Shown piece by piece: positions 12,091 to 24,471 of a DNA stretch of 64,000 nt (positions are counted from its first letter, which is position 1; every line of letters starts with the position of its first letter). The notes below the pieces were generated by a model. The model did not search any database and was not told the origin of the DNA. It saw only the letters and a program-made list of their open reading frames with translations. Origin of the DNA: Haemonchus contortus (lineage: Eukaryota; Nematoda; Chromadorea; Rhabditida; Trichostrongylidae); the NCBI GenBank assembly GCA_000469685.2, contig LS997562.1, forward strand, positions 14,768,646 to 14,832,645, written 5' to 3'. A program made the translations under genes and the position numbers.

Positions 12091-12639
12091 ACACTTAGCG
12101 AATTATATAAAGTAGGATTTGCTTTTACGACTAGTCCTCTCGGTCCTATATTGCCCTTCCTCACTATAGAGTGACTGCTAGGCCGAAATTCTCACAACGC
12201 TACAGCTCCTCCCTTATTCATATCCCTCAGTATCCAATCATCTGTACCAATACTCCGTAGCAAACTGGGCAGGCATTTAGGCTACAAAGCGTTATTAATC
12301 GGTATGGATTGGTTGATATTGTTCAATATATGCAGTGATGTTACCATCAATACCTCATACAAAGGCTACGCTGCTGAACACAACTATGTTATGATTATTG
12401 ATTTAGTTATTATGTTTCCCACTTCATTTCCACACAAAGCGATATTGCTGTTTGTGAGTAGCGATCCCTAACGCTGCGGCGAAGGTCCAATCGCTACATA
12501 ACTGCCACACATGTCTGCACAAAACTTCCTTCTTGTCCTGTTAGGTATTCCTTATTCATACTCTTTAGGATCCAATCATCATCCTTTCGCCTGCAACGCT
12601 GTGACTCGTGAGGGATGATACCGTAAGATGGTGCTTAAG

Positions 12640-12810
12640 AGTCTGGAATCTTCTCCCCGAACGGCTTGCCGCGCTCGCTCCACTCGATCGCGCGCTACGA
12701 AGGGAAAGATTTCAATTCCCACTGGAAGGATACGGCAGTCACCGTGGAACCATTGCCTCTGTCCGCGGGAATTCGGGGAAAAGTTCCGGCACCCGGGTGC
12801 ATCCATAGTA
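12640..12810 (+). repeat. Dispersed repeat family D, copy 1
   Basis: Block starting TCTTCTCCCCGAACGG, with CTCGATCGCGCGCTA, AAGGGAAAGAT, CCCACTGGAAGGATAC and GGGAATTCGGGGAAAAGTTCC. Related copies in the same orientation occur at 31.53-31.69 kb and 58.27-58.42 kb. No coding potential shared by all copies. Confidence 0.75.
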
Positions 12811-12839
12811 ACGGCGGTCTAACGCAGCTATGTGCGCTC

Positions 12840-13750
12840 CGACACACAAACCTGCTTCGGAACGCGCAAGTCTGCTCCGGAGGACGGCGGTCGCGTGCGT
12901 GTCGCGAAGGCGGTTCTACAGAGGTGTTGACAACACTAGATCACGTGCCAGGGGGGACGGTACATTCGTGCGATTCGAGCTGCGCGCGGCAAAATTCGGT
13001 GCTAAGTGGGTTGGGGGGGACCACGCGGCGCGGCTGCGGCGCGGCACCCTGCGCTCTCCAGTGAGACAGTACTGGGCCTGAGTCTGGGAAGGAATGGTAA
13101 GGTTGTTCTCATGTGTTTCGTGATTCAGAACAAACAATATGCTTGCATATAATGGATACACTTCTTCTGAGCCGATAAAACCTATTTTTTAAGCAGGGGA
13201 GGGGCTCCGGGGGTGGGTGAGATGGTTGTCTCGTGCGAGAAGCTGAGATGAGATAAAAGTTGAACGTCCAATTGGCTCACCCACCCCGGAGCCCCCCCCC
13301 CCCCTTCCTTAAATAGGTGAAAAATACACAGTTACAACATAAAAAACGATGAAACATCTCTAAACACCGTTTCGGGCTTGGAGAGCGCAGTGCGCCGCGC
13401 CGCAGCCGCGCCGCGTGGTCCCCCCCAACCCACTTAGCACCCAAAATTCATGCTGTTTTAAACGACCCTGGCGCCTATTATTGGGGCACAGACTTGAAGT
13501 AGAGTAAATTAGTATAGTCAGCTGTTCCTACTAATCTGCTTTACTTCAGATTTGTGAACCAATAATGGCCTCCAGAGTCGTTTAAACCACCACGAATTCC
13601 GCCGCGCAATTTGCCGCGTGCAGCTCGAATCGCACGAATGTACACACACACCCCACGTGCCAGCGCTGTCAACACCTTTCTAAATCCGCGGTCGCGGCAC
13701 GCGTTGAATGGACGGACGGATGGACGTGGAGGTCTGAAAGCAGCCATTGA
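12840..13750. repeat. Nested foldback cluster F4
   Basis: Several inverted pairs are nested. GTTGACAACACTAGATCACG (12.93 kb) pairs with CACGTGCCAGCGCTGTCAAC (13.66 kb). GTGCGATTCGAGCTGCGCG pairs with GCAGCTCGAATCGCACGA (13.62 kb). The GGGGGACCACGCGGCGCGGC arm (13.01 kb) pairs with GCCGCGCCGCGTGGTCCCCC (13.40 kb). Innermost, GGGGCTCCGGGGGTGGGTGA pairs with TCACCCACCCCGGAGCCCC around 13.21/13.28 kb. The right end carries the TCTGAAAGCAGCC terminus of the F3 family. It looks like one foldback inserted into another. Confidence 0.7.
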
Positions 13751-14448
13751 AGCACAAGAAAATGTTATTCTACTCCGCCGTTTATTGCGTCAACTGCTTT
13801 TGTCTCCTACATCGAAGACTTAGCGGCTTGCCTTGGGAAAAATGCGCTTCTCATATATAAAATCCTCCCTCTTTACTCTTGAACATTGATCACGTGGTCA
13901 AACGGGATCTACACTCGCAACGTGTAACCCATCATCTTTTACCCATCACCAATGCTGAGTGTGAATGCAACCACCTAATCTGTTGACTAGCCTTTTTCAA
14001 AGTCTAATATTTTCGCGTATTGTAGATGCCTGCCGTCGGAGATGGGGAAAAAACATCCGAAAAGCCTTTTTCTTGGCCTCGTTGTTCGCCATTCTCGTCG
14101 TCCATCAGCTACTGGCCATCACTGTGCCTGAACACGTTGGTTGACTGTTTTCTTACTTCGTGACATTCAAGGATGATGAGCAGCGGGCGTTGACGTCTGC
14201 CTTCTTTCGTCATCCAACAGGTGCATGACTGTAGCTGTTCGTGAAATTTTTAAACGTCCAAATTGTGTAAGCATTTTGCTTCAATCTTTCTCATGTCGAT
14301 TAGTTACATCTTTTACATTAATTGGTCGAAAGAGGGGTTGGGGAAGAGATTCATTTCCCTGTGCTCTGCGTCTCTACAAATCGACAGCAGAGAAGAGATG
14401 CTCTCAAAGTTCAACGACGGGCTTTATTTCAACTCATGATCGACCTAC
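13751..14448. other. Gene-less stretch, no structure recognised
   Basis: Only short open frames with no family resemblance; nothing else noted. Confidence 0.35.
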
Positions 14449-14610
14449 CTACCGCGTTGCTAGCCACGCGTTAACAACGGTGGGCACCCATCGATGCCGA
14501 TCATGCTGCCCTGAACGCAATCTGTCTTGCGTTGTCAACACGTAGCCAGCAACGCGTTCGGTGGGTCGTCGGTTGATAGGCTTCTTTCAGACTTCAAGGG
14601 TTCAAACGAC
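14449..14610. repeat. Foldback element F8 (degenerate)
   Basis: CCGCGTTGCTAG and CAACGGTGGGC on the left face AGCAACGCG and GTGGGTCG on the right, with TTGCGTTGTCAACACG in the middle. The right end reads CTTCTTTCAGACTTC, like the termini of F2 and F3. Boundaries are approximate. Confidence 0.5.
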
Positions 14611-15019
14611 GTGCGTCCGTCCGTCATTCCGTCACGTGCGTGTGAGTGACGGTGGAGTTTCTGTATAAGGTTACGTAGAGGAAAAGTATCGGGGCATTTA
14701 GGTGTTGTCCCTGTTCAAAAAGCTGGAGTGGGGGAAGAATAGACCCAATTGATTGAAGTGTGCAGGGTAGCGTTCCATTATACTATCTTCCTGAGAAAGA
14801 CCAGAGAAGGGCGCGAAAACGTGTGAAAACTCGTGTAATCACGATTGAGCGCTGTGCACACCCCTTCCCGCCTTAACGGTCTCACCCATTTATTGCTTAC
14901 TTATTTTCGGGGGACGGTCACCTCATGCGTCCGAGGACGCGCGCGGCAAACTGTGCGGCGAAACTCGTGGCGGTTTGAACGACTTCAGCCGCCTACCATT
15001 GTGGCACGAATTTGAAGTA

Positions 15020-16591
15020 CAGTACCGGTCAGTGAAGTATGCGTTTTTACTTTTTCAAACGTAACTTCTTCAAATGTCCATCTTTTCACCTGGTGTTTTT
15101 ATAGTTAATGTCTATCAACGACTGTGATCAGCGAGCAAGTTCTCAGCTGTTTGAGTGAATTTTGAAATATTTCAAAAGAATTTACATCATCTTGTGGCCA
15201 TACACCATCGTACCTGTAAAGTCTTTAATCTGTCTGGATTTCCAATTTCTCAACGGAACAACTTGTATGATATCAATATAACAACTACTACATTAATACT
15301 TTGTCGCATAACCCCTGGCGTCAATGGCCGCTTGACATCAGCGTGGCATGGACTCGATAAGTTTGTCGATCTCCTCCTGTGGGATGTTCTCCCATGCTGT
15401 CTTCAGCTGAAGGAACTTTTCGTGCTAATTTCGAGCTCTGAGACCTTTTACTTGATGCTCAAGTCTTTCCCATAGATGTTTGATGGGATTCAGATCGGGA
15501 GACTGCGACGGCCACGTCAGCAGAGGGACGTTGTTGTAGCGGAACCATTTGGTGACCAGCTTCGATTTGTGTTGAAGCCGCTGCGAGCAATACTGCGAAC
15601 AAACGGCCAGATAACAGTCTCCATGATATTAAGGCACATCTTCGCATCCATCTTACCCTCAATCAGATGAAGGGGACCGACTCCTTTGCCACAGGAGCTA
15701 CCGTGAACCATCATTGAACCTCCACCACCCTTCACGGTCGGCAGCTGGTAACTCGGATGGTATCTGGTACCGACAGGATGTCGCACAAACTTGATTCCAT
15801 CCGTCCCGAACAACGAAAACTTCGATTCATCGTTCCAGATGACCTTACGCCACAGCCGAACGCTCCAGCTCTTGTGAGCTTGAGCCCAGTCGAGACGCGC
15901 TTTGCGATTCTAGGCGGAAATCAGTGGTTTCTTTGCTGGATGTCGTCCAAACAAACCGGCCTCTCTCAGACGACGTTGTACAGTGCTCGAAGATGGGTTC
16001 GGTCTTTCGGGCGTCGATATTTCGCGCAGAATCTCGGCTGCAGTGAGACGCGGGTCGTTCCTTGCTCCTTGCGAGCCGAACAATGTTTCTGTCGACAAGA
16101 CGAGACGTTGTTCTCGCTGCTCCTGGGTGTTTTTTTGACTTTACCGACCCTATGTCCTTATATTTCTTCCAAATCCCTTGAACACATCTAATTGACACTC
16201 CTTGAATTTCTGAAACTTGCCTAGATGTTAAGCCTTCGTGGAAGCTCCGAATTATGGCATCAACTAGGTCTTGCCCCAAGTTACGGATTCCGGAATGCCT
16301 TGCCATAGCCTTAATAACGTAGTAGTTGCATGACGGGACTCAAAACATCAAGAATCACCCGAAATTTTCAATATAAAAACCAACCAGTTATAGAAGGTGA
16401 AAATGTGTGTCGGCGGGCGATTTGAAAATGAAGCGCCAGTTTTGCTTGGAAGTATGCTGCTGGGCCATTACAGTAGTATAATATTACTAGCTACCTGAGT
16501 TTTCTACTGTTTGAGTTTCAAGCAGAAAGCTTGAGTTTTGAGGAAGTTATGTTTGAAAAAGTGAAAACGCATACTTCACTGACCGGTACTG
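15020..16591 (-). mobile_element. Tc1-like DNA transposon, full length but dead
   Basis: Terminal inverted repeats of about 50 bp begin CAGTACCGGTCAGTGAAGTA and match at both ends (15020-15071 and 16540-16591), flanked by TA at 15018-15019 and 16592-16593, the usual Tc1/mariner target duplication. Length is 1,572 bp. Its only gene is a broken transposase on the minus strand. Confidence 0.9.
15430..16306 (-). pseudogene. Tc1-like transposase, frameshifted and with a mutated catalytic residue
   Basis: Starts at ATG 16306 with the paired-type DNA-binding region (LTSRQVSEIQGVSIRCVQ, GIWKKYKDIGSVKSKKHPGA). Near 16.03 kb coding moves to another frame (SRLVDRNIVRLARS to RLTAAEILREIS..RPNPSSSTVQ). 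The segment with the first Asp motif (WNDESKFSLFGTDG) lies near 15.83 kb. The next parts (HPVGTRYHP, GGGSMMVHG) are in a further frame. The final block reads SPDLNPIKHLWERLEHQ near 15.48 kb, where the DD34E family has Glu (NPIEHLW), so the third catalytic residue appears to be Lys. Several frame breaks plus this change make it non-functional. Confidence 0.88.
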
Positions 16592-16725
16592 TAGGTCAGC
16601 AAAATATCTGATTCCAATCATCTTCCTTACCTAAAATTTGGGCCTCAATGATTGGCGCTAAAGCCGTTTCCATCACCATGAATTTCGCCGCGCAATTTAC
16701 CGTGCGCGTCCTCGGATGCACGACT

Positions 16726-17559
16726 TGACACTACCCGATTCCTTCGAGCACATCTTGGCTATCATGTCTTCCTTGCTCACTTCAACCTCTATATATCCTA
16801 ACCCGAACATTGAAAGATGTGGTACTACTTGATTGAAATCATCCATCCCACTCATGCTGAAAAAGCAGCTCTTCGAGCCCTCAGACGTTTGTTTTCCTTT
16901 CTCTTCGTATAACAACTGATTATCGTTTCTTCACTGACTACTTTTCTGTTTTCGTTTGTTCTTTTTGGTTTCCTTACGAGGACCAAAAGACGGATTTCAA
17001 AGTCTCGTGAATATGTTACACAGTAACCCAAATACACCTCATACACCTCCACCCGCCACATGTACGACGCAACAGAAAGGTACCCTGGGTGAGGCTCGGC
17101 ATTGGGAAATTACTGTACCACACGTTCACGGGACGTTAAAATCTTACCTCTCGGAATTTCGTTTTATTGAAATTAAAAAGTAGCAAAAAAAACATCCGAA
17201 AGTTGAACCGTCTACTTCTGCCACACGCCGCCCAGCAGCTTTTATTGAAATGCGCTAACTATGAACACAACCAGAGAGAGTCTATGCTGATGTGACGTCA
17301 GCGAAGAACCCGGAGGGGGGGGGGGGGGGGGGTGGGGGAATAACCTTATGATTTGTAGAAGGAGATTATTTTTTCCCTGTTTATCTGGTCAGTTTCACCC
17401 TTCCTGTAATCAATCCATATTACGTTGGCTGCTTATTGATTGATTGAATGCGCTTTATACCTGCGGCTTCACCTAATTACGTTGCTGCTGTCCACATTTT
17501 CCTTTTCACAATTCGATTTCTTTGAGTCACCTACGCCGCTCTAGTATAGGGTAGAAAGA
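16726..17559. other. Gene-less stretch with an 18-G tract
   Basis: No gene recognised. Contains the pure G run at 17315-17332. Confidence 0.4.
17315..17332 (+). repeat. Poly-G tract (18 G)
   Basis: Uninterrupted run of 18 G, followed by TGGGGG. Expected to form G-quadruplex structures. Confidence 0.95.
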
Positions 17560-17832
17560 TAGTTTCTGACGTTAATCTATCCCGTTATGGGATACGCCCC
17601 CCAGTCGACATTCATTAAGAATCAAAACGGCGCTTTGAATGTGTATGTGGCTTATACAGTGAATTGCGGTGCCAAGCTGAAGTACAGGTCAGTGTGTTTA
17701 TCCCCCCAGAAGTGTAGTACCAATTACCCGATGCATGGGGAAGTAGGCTAGGGTAGTATTTATCAGGGATACGTCGCCTGGACCATGCGTGGAGATAATA
17801 CGCCACGTGCCACTGCACCACCTCTGCTCTCC
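17560..17832 (-). repeat. tRNA-derived SINE, copy S1
   Basis: Reverse-complement orientation. The head ends in CCACTGCACCACCTC (box A complement). The body contains TGGCTTATACAGTGAATTGC and CTATCCCGTTATGGGATACG as in the other copies. Considerably diverged. Confidence 0.75.
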
Positions 17833-18179
17833 GTTTTAAAACAGAAAAAAAGCCTTAACCACGAGATCGACAAAGGACTCGACAGAGTCTGACAAGCGAG
17901 TGAGCGAGGCTAACAAATGTCTTAAGTCCTAAAAACTTTCTAAAAAACTCATTTGCCGGGCAGAACATTTGCTGTATCAGATGTTTTTTGTTTCATCTAC
18001 ATACATTGATGCCCTTAACCATGCGATAAGAAAGAAAACAACAAAAGTAAGATGACGAGGGGATTAAAGCAATAGAGAAGCTAGAAGTACAGCTTGAGAA
18101 GCGTGAAAAGGTGACACAACTGCTGTAGAAAGGAGTTTAACTTCCGCTAAACATCCCTTACTAAAGGGCAATGAGGACT
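17833..18179. other. Gene-less stretch, nothing recognised
   Basis: Short open frames only. Confidence 0.35.
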
Positions 18180-20132
18180 GACAAGGAAGGTCTTTCAGGG
18201 CGTGGGACGCTTTTTGAAAATGGTTTTTTGCATGGTATAGGTGCATGAGCACTGAGTATAAAACTATGGTTCATTTCCGCTAAATGGCCTTCTGAATGCC
18301 AAAAAACGACTGAAAACGATTTTGTCAGAAATCGCCGTTTTAACCCACTCAGCGTCGTTCGTTTCAGTCATGGGTTTGACTGTCCGCACAGTAGAAGGGC
18401 CCAGTGGAGGCAACATCGAAAATAACGTGAAAGATAGCTAAAAAAGGGGGTCACATGTTGAAAAGTGCGGGGAATTTTCATATAGGCTCTCCACGGTTAA
18501 GCTGCCAGCAGCGTCAGATGGTGTGGTGGATAGCGATGTGGACTTCGAGGAACGACGGCTAGGATGGGTTGGTGGTTCGGAAGCTACGGGTTTTTCCGCT
18601 TTTGCATTTTATGCTGCCACCTCCAGATTGGCTCCATATTGCACCAGGACCAAAGCTAGTGCCTGACTGGTCATGGTCGTGACCAGGACCACCCAGGCAC
18701 ATAACCTCTACAAGCCATTGGAATTTCTTGTGTGGAGCGCTATCAGTGGAGGGGCTTCCAGGCTTCACACTCCCAGGAGTATAAGGGTGCCTCTTAAATT
18801 CACACTTAATAAGTGTTGTAAAGGGGGGGGTCCGAACCCTATAATATGGTTCCTATTTGATGGAAGCTGTCCTCGACCTCGTTCGTCAATGCAAAGACAA
18901 CAGGATTCCCGATTCCGACCTTCCTCTGGGAGTCCACTGCGGACTCCTGTGGGAGAACCAATCAGACTCTCTTTCAATTCATCTTCTTGCTGAAGCATCC
19001 ATGAGCATTAGGCTTGATATGAAAAGCTGTCAGCCCTGAAGGAAATCATTCTAGCGCCGGATCACTAGATGAATACTAGATGGAGGGTTTCGGCGATACC
19101 CGTTCCCAACCTACTATCCCCTAACTTCGCCTCCGTGAGAAGGGCTGGCAGGACACGAACAAGAAGGACATCGCTGAAGTCGAGGTGACTACAGAAGATG
19201 AGTGACTGATCGTGAGGAGAGAAGGAAATGGAGATGACCAACCAGAATAGTGGACAAAAACCCTTCAACGGCGCGACATAAACGCGAGGGTAAAAAACGG
19301 TGAAATCATCGGAATTAGATGAGCCTTCCATCAGTTTTGAAGGAATTCCGTCGAAATAGAACAACAATCAAACCATCACTGTCCATACCATTCAAAGAAT
19401 TGTATGGACTGTGCAATGTCCATACAATGTCCGAAGACCAGATGATGTGATATCGAGTTTTTTGACTACAAACTACGTGAGGAAGTTGAGAAGGGGGGGG
19501 GGGGGGGTAGGAAAGGAGGACTCGGAGGTAGGAACGGAGGACTGGGAGTGTTGAGCCTGGAAGCTCCTTCACTGATCACTGATAGTGCGTCACACAAAAA
19601 ATTCCAACGGTCCTGCCTGGGTGGTCCTGTTCACGACCATGACCAGTAAGGCACTTGCTTTGGTCCTGGTGCAATATGGAGCCAATCTGGAGGTGGCAGC
19701 ATAAAATGCAAAAGCGGAAAAGCCGGAGATTCCGAACCACCAACCCATCGTAGTCGTCGTTCCTCGAAGTCCACATCGCTATCCACCACACCATCCGACG
19801 CTGCTGGCAGCTTAACCGTGGAGAGCCTATATGAAACTTCCCCGCACTTTTCAACATGTGACCCCCTTTTTTGGCTACCTTTCACGTTATTTTCGATGCG
19901 CAGTCAACTGGCGCCTTCTACTGTACAGAAAGTCGACGCTATGAATGAAACAAACGACACTGAGTGGGTTAAAACGGCGATTTCTGACAAAATAGTTTTC
20001 AGTCGTTTTTTTGGCATTCAGAAGGCCATTTAGCGGAAATGAACCATAGTTTTATACTCAGTGCTCATGCCCCTATACCATGGTAAAAACCTTTTTCAAA
20101 AAGCGTCCCACGCCCTGAAAGACCTTCCTTGT
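18180..20132. mobile_element. Long-arm foldback element (arms about 590 bp)
   Basis: The left arm (about 18180-18778) is repeated in inverse orientation at about 19545-20132. The outer ends read ACAAGGAAGGTCTTTCAGGG and its complement. The arms match through AAACTATGGTTCATTTCCGC, AAACGACTGAAAACGATTTT and CTGCCAGCAGCGTCAGATGG down to GGCTTCCAGGCTTCACACTC. Arm identity looks high, with scattered changes and small indels. The 766-bp middle has no recognisable transposase; a short open segment at 18857-19036 is unassigned. Family unknown; a non-autonomous long-TIR DNA transposon is the likeliest reading. Confidence 0.85.
19493..19507 (+). repeat. Poly-G tract (15 G)
   Basis: Uninterrupted G run just inside the right arm junction of the long foldback element. 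Confidence 0.95.
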
Positions 20133-20309
20133 GAGGGGAGAGGGAGCGTAAGCGGAGGCGGTGGAACACAAAAAATATCATCCTACATGAGCGGCAGAAA
20201 GTCCTGCTATTGATCGTCATCGCGCTGGCGAGGCCAATCATCCAATTCCGGATTAAGTTACTGTTTTGTATTATCTCATTGTTCCACCACAGACGTGAAA
20301 ATTAGTTGT

Positions 20310-20525
20310 CGAACACGGACTGATACCGGATGAGCGAATAACCCTGTCTAATGTTCTGTCTGAGAAAATAAAAGCACTGATTTGTACATCGGCTGGCCAC
20401 CACAGTCATTGTATAGGCCACATACGCTCTCATTATGCTCCTACGATTCTGAATCGAAGCCGAGTGCTGGGGCATATCCATCAGACGGGATTGCTTACTG
20501 CCAAAAACTTTATCCCTATCTTTTA
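20310..20525 (+). repeat. tRNA-derived SINE, copy S2 (diverged head)
   Basis: Clear body and tail: GTCTGAGAAAATAAAAGCAC, TTGTATAGGCCACATACGC, GATTCTGAATCGAAGCCGAG, CAGACGGGATTGCTTACTGC, AAAACTTTATCCCTATC. The tRNA-like head is degenerate. Confidence 0.75.
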
Positions 20526-23500
20526 GTGTCCCTAACACTTTTGCTTCTGTGAACATTTGATTGGGCCTTTACAGTAGTTCAGAAGGTCATGATCCTGAGT
20601 TACTTCCAATTATTGTCTGGTATCATAGAGCTGAGACAGTTTGGTGCTTTCCTTCAAAAATACTCGCAAGCAATTGGTTTGAAGCAGTGCTCGCAGTAGA
20701 TATTTCGCCCTAATTGTTACTACCGCAGTTCGGAGCGAATTCCATAGCATTACAACTTTTATCACAATTAAGGGAAATTCTGCGGATGGTCAGACCTACA
20801 AGGAAACTGACGAAGTTAAACCACCAATTTAGTGGCCTACATATGTATAAGGCAATAGTAGACGGGTATCAGATAGGTTTCACATAACTGGTAAACTGAT
20901 TAACCGGTTAGGTCATATAATAAAAAATTAATATAATTGGGTTATTGTGCTCAATTTATTACTTCCAGCTTTCATTTTGGAGTTAAAATTAGATGAAAAA
21001 TGTGTATCAAACAGGTTATTTGAAGGTAGCTTTTGTTATCAACTTTTTGCAGAACTGCAACAAAGTTTCGTGTTTCTGCAATGAAGCTGTGATCGAATCT
21101 GAAACATAAGCCCTACCTCTATCGATTAGCTCTTTCGTCCGTCACTTGTGGTGAGTTCTTTCGACTATAATCCGAGAAAGACAGGCACTCGAAGGTTGAT
21201 GCCGCCGTCAGGATCACTGATCTTACTATTAGTCCAAAATAAACGGTGATTGAAGCCCATAGTGAATTTGTAGCTTGGTCTGCTTGTCGGTTTGTTGGTC
21301 TAGTCGTCTGTCCGCAGAACTTTCCGCGATTATGATAAGGAGGTGATATGAAGAAACCCACCGCCGGGTGAGATGCGGACAAAAGAAAGCTCGTTACCAA
21401 ACTGATTGTTTTGAGTTGCAACCCTCGTCCAGAATAAGTTGAAAGACGAAACTAGGAATACTAACGGTAGAGAAAGAAAAGTGGAAAGGGAAGGGATATA
21501 AGTGGTAAAAGAATACTGTGGGAGGAAAGTATAAAGGAAATACTATTGAAAATATGATAAAAGATTCGAACTCGAAAATAGATGAAAAATGGACAAAATA
21601 GGAAGTAAAAGGAAACAAAAATTTATGAGTCCTGAGGCAGGTTGCAGTGGTTTTTGCATAAAGTGAATGTAAACTGAGGTCGGTGACCGTAGGAGTAGCC
21701 GGTAACCGGCGAGGATTTTTCCACGGAATATAACGGAATAAAAGAGTGGGAAAGGTAATCGAAAAAGTGTACAGAAAAGGAATCCTCTCGTTGTCTTGGC
21801 TATGCCGTAATACCGACAAGTCTTGAGAAGAGAATCATTTTGCACTTTCGGGTTTTTGAACGTTGTTTATAGTTTGAGTGCGCCGAGTTGTAGAAATACA
21901 CACGTAGTATTGTATACATATTATTCTAGATACAATTCGTGAAACTCGCGTTCAATAACTCTTAACATCTGGAAGCGGCACTCAGTTGATTCAATTCCAA
22001 AATTCTACCTTTTTCGTTTCCGCGGCTTTCCAACAAAAACAACTACCATTATGTTTAGTGTAAAAATGCCGTCACAGACTGTTGGAGAAACGCAGTTTCC
22101 TGAGGATTTACAGCCGACGGATTATAACCAGAATAGAACCCTTGATTGGTTATTAAGCCATTTTAGGATACTGTACTGCTAGATAGATTTGGCCGTGTAG
22201 AAACACCAACTACAATGGGAGTTGTTCCTTGTTGGAAAGCCGTGAGAACAAGAAAGGTTGGATTTCGGAACTTGAACCGAATGAGCGTCGATTTCGAGTC
22301 CCCTAGGAGTTATAGAAAGGAATAGTTCAAAATGCGAAAGATGCAAGATACTGCACCGAATCGGGGAACGTAGACGAAAACGGGCATTCCTGGAAATGGG
22401 GATCGATTGGGAAACCTCTGTAATAAAGAAAAACAGGGCTCACAGGCATGACCGAGTTACCTGGACGACAAGCCTGAATCACATGGGAAGCTGCTCCTTC
22501 GCTTGCAATTTAGCCGTTGGCTGTTTCGTCGTAGTTGCGAAACGTTTGCCAAGTGACGTAAGCGCTGGAGCACGTTATTTCAAGGTGTGCGTTCGTGGGG
22601 CTAGTTCTCAATAGGCATTCGAGGTTTGGGATATCCAGGTCCTATACGTGCCCTAAATGCCCCTAAATCAATATGCAAAGCAGTTTTCTCGGAGAAAAGA
22701 GTTCCTCGAACTCCTACAAGATAATGGGGATAGTGGTGTTTCTCAACCGTGTAGCCTAATCCTACAGGTTTACTGCGAAATTTGATCTCCCATGGTTCAT
22801 CACGGCTGTTTACCCAGTACAGTCTTTACCTTTTTCATGTCGCTTGGTATTTGATATTGAGTGCGGATCTTGATGTATAGGAATAGGTCGGATAGGTTTC
22901 AAACTAGTACTCTTACGCGTTGGTTCTACGAAATTTGTCTTCAGTGCGAAAAAAAGGAAAAAAGAAACTGGAATGTCAACCAGAGAGAAAACCGCAAGTA
23001 AACGGATCCATCCAGAGCACAGCTTCCTAGAAGAAGCTTGAAATAACGTGCCCCAGAGCGAATAAAATCCATGAAAGTATTGCACTTTTATACTATGGAG
23101 CTCAAAATGTTACCCAAATGAGGGGTTCCCTGAATCACTTCTGATCTGCCCTGTAATTGAGTAGTGTATACTGTCACCGTGTCGTACGTTTCAGTCTTTT
23201 CGTTTGTTCTTTACCTGTGTTAACTGACTCTACTTCGTTCCTTATTGGCTTGTATATATGGTCATTTTTCATGTTTTTAGTTAACTGTCACCTATTAGCG
23301 TCTGTATATCCGATATGTTGCCAGTTGGGTGCTGCTGGTGCTATAACTCTCGCAATCGATCAAACTGCTCCACATGGCATTATCCTGCTATTGTTTTTAC
23401 ACCATTACTGGAATCGCTTGAAGTTGATTCATTTGCCCTGTGAACCGCTTCGCCTTGAAATGAGGTAAGTGCAGTTTCTAGTTGGTACACGTATAGGACG

Positions 23501-24282
23501 ACTACCTCAGCGTTACCAGTTCGCGATCTCATACTCTTACTTGAGGAAGCTGAATCACATGTATCGGATCCTTCGACCGAAGAACATAAAATTAAGGAAA
23601 ACTAACCATTTTCTATGTATGAAACGCTAAATTTGTGTGTTTGCTTGTCGGTTTGAGTGTCTGCCCGGAAGAGTCACGTAGGCACGATGTGGGCCGAGAA
23701 AGGCCACATGGGCGCGGAGAGGGTGTTACGAAAAAGAAGTCTGCTGCTACGGATTGCAGGTACTGGTAACGAACAAAACAGAGAATAAATTCAGACCTCT
23801 TTTCGGTGCATCGTATATGCGACGGGTGAGAATTTGCGTATTAAAATGGAGTTATGCCGTGCAGGATTACTGTGTGAGCCGAGTGCTCGTACTGAATTTT
23901 CGTTTCTATATGGATAAAAGTAGCTAGATGCCATCGAACTTCAATTTAGTCATCTCTTTATGGAGTCACGGAACGAAGCCTAGTATTAACGGAGTCCACT
24001 GGGATTTCCCGCACAAGATCAAAGAAATGTTACACTTCCAGATAAAATGGGATTCTATCGTAAGCACATCTCAGGAGTTTAATAATGAAGTTTCGAGAAA
24101 GGTCTGGGACTTCCGAGTTCCTCTTTCACGAAGGAAGATTTTTGCCATGTAAAATGATGAATGTAAGGGAAGATATGCCAGTGTGGCATGGGAGCCGAAG
24201 TGAAGTTGGAAATCGGGGCAACCTCACGTAACGCACGGCGCGCCCCATTGCACGTTAATAAACTTTTGCGCTGCGTACTGTA
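20526..24282. other. Gene-poor spacer upstream of AFG1L
   Basis: No conserved gene recognised. One exon-like segment at 23326-23463 is listed separately. The rest is AT-rich with scattered short open frames. Confidence 0.4.
23326..23463 (+). CDS. Exon-like open segment, unidentified
   Basis: A plausible acceptor (ATGTTGCCAG) precedes an open frame reading LGAAGAITLAIDQTAPHG and LHHYWNRLKLIHLPC, and a strong donor (ATGAG|GTAAGT) ends it at 23463. No partner exon in matching phase was found and no family was recognised. It could be an exon of an unseen gene or a chance arrangement. Confidence 0.2.
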
Positions 24283-24471
24283 ATGATTCGCAGTACGCAA
24301 TTGCATGGAGTACTGGAAGAGTTTTTACGTGACGTCCTAATTGAAGAATTACGGGAAGGTAGACGGAAGCTCGCAGTGCCTTCAGGGTCTCTAGGACCTT
24401 TCCCGACTAGTGCATTGTCTAGCAATGTTGTCCGTAGGAACCAGATTAAGGCAGTACATCTTTTTGAGTAA
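24283..24471 (+). other. Upstream ORF overlapping the AFG1L start
   Basis: ATG at 24283 opens 62 codons ending at TAA 24471, in a different frame from AFG1L and overlapping its ATG (24425) by 47 bp. The peptide (RSTQLHGVLEEFLRDVLIEE, then a basic stretch) is not low complexity. If it lies in the mature mRNA it would lower AFG1L translation. A trans-splice acceptor downstream (CCGACTAG at 24403-24410 or TCTAG at 24418-24422) would remove its start. Whether it is transcribed is unknown. Confidence 0.35.

Larger units (their letters stand above)
14930..16725. repeat. Foldback element F5, split by a Tc1-like insertion
   Basis: GTCCGAGGACGCGCGCGGCA with TGCGGCGAAACTCG at 14.94 kb is inverted at 16.68-16.73 kb (CGCCGCGCAATTTACC and GCGCGTCCTCGGATGCACGA). 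The left inner part (GAACGACTTCAGCCGCC, TTTGAAGTA) resembles the F4 cluster near 13.46 kb. The Tc1-like element at 15020-16591 sits between the arms. Confidence 0.65.

Noticed and set aside
11457..12094. Protein-coding frames over the 145-bp array
   Set aside because: The period is not a multiple of three, and the frames are open by repetition only.
21394..21845. Minus-strand ORFs of 100-141 codons
   Set aside because: Phe/Leu/Ser-rich translation of purine-rich plus-strand DNA, with two overlapping frames open. Typical composition artefact.
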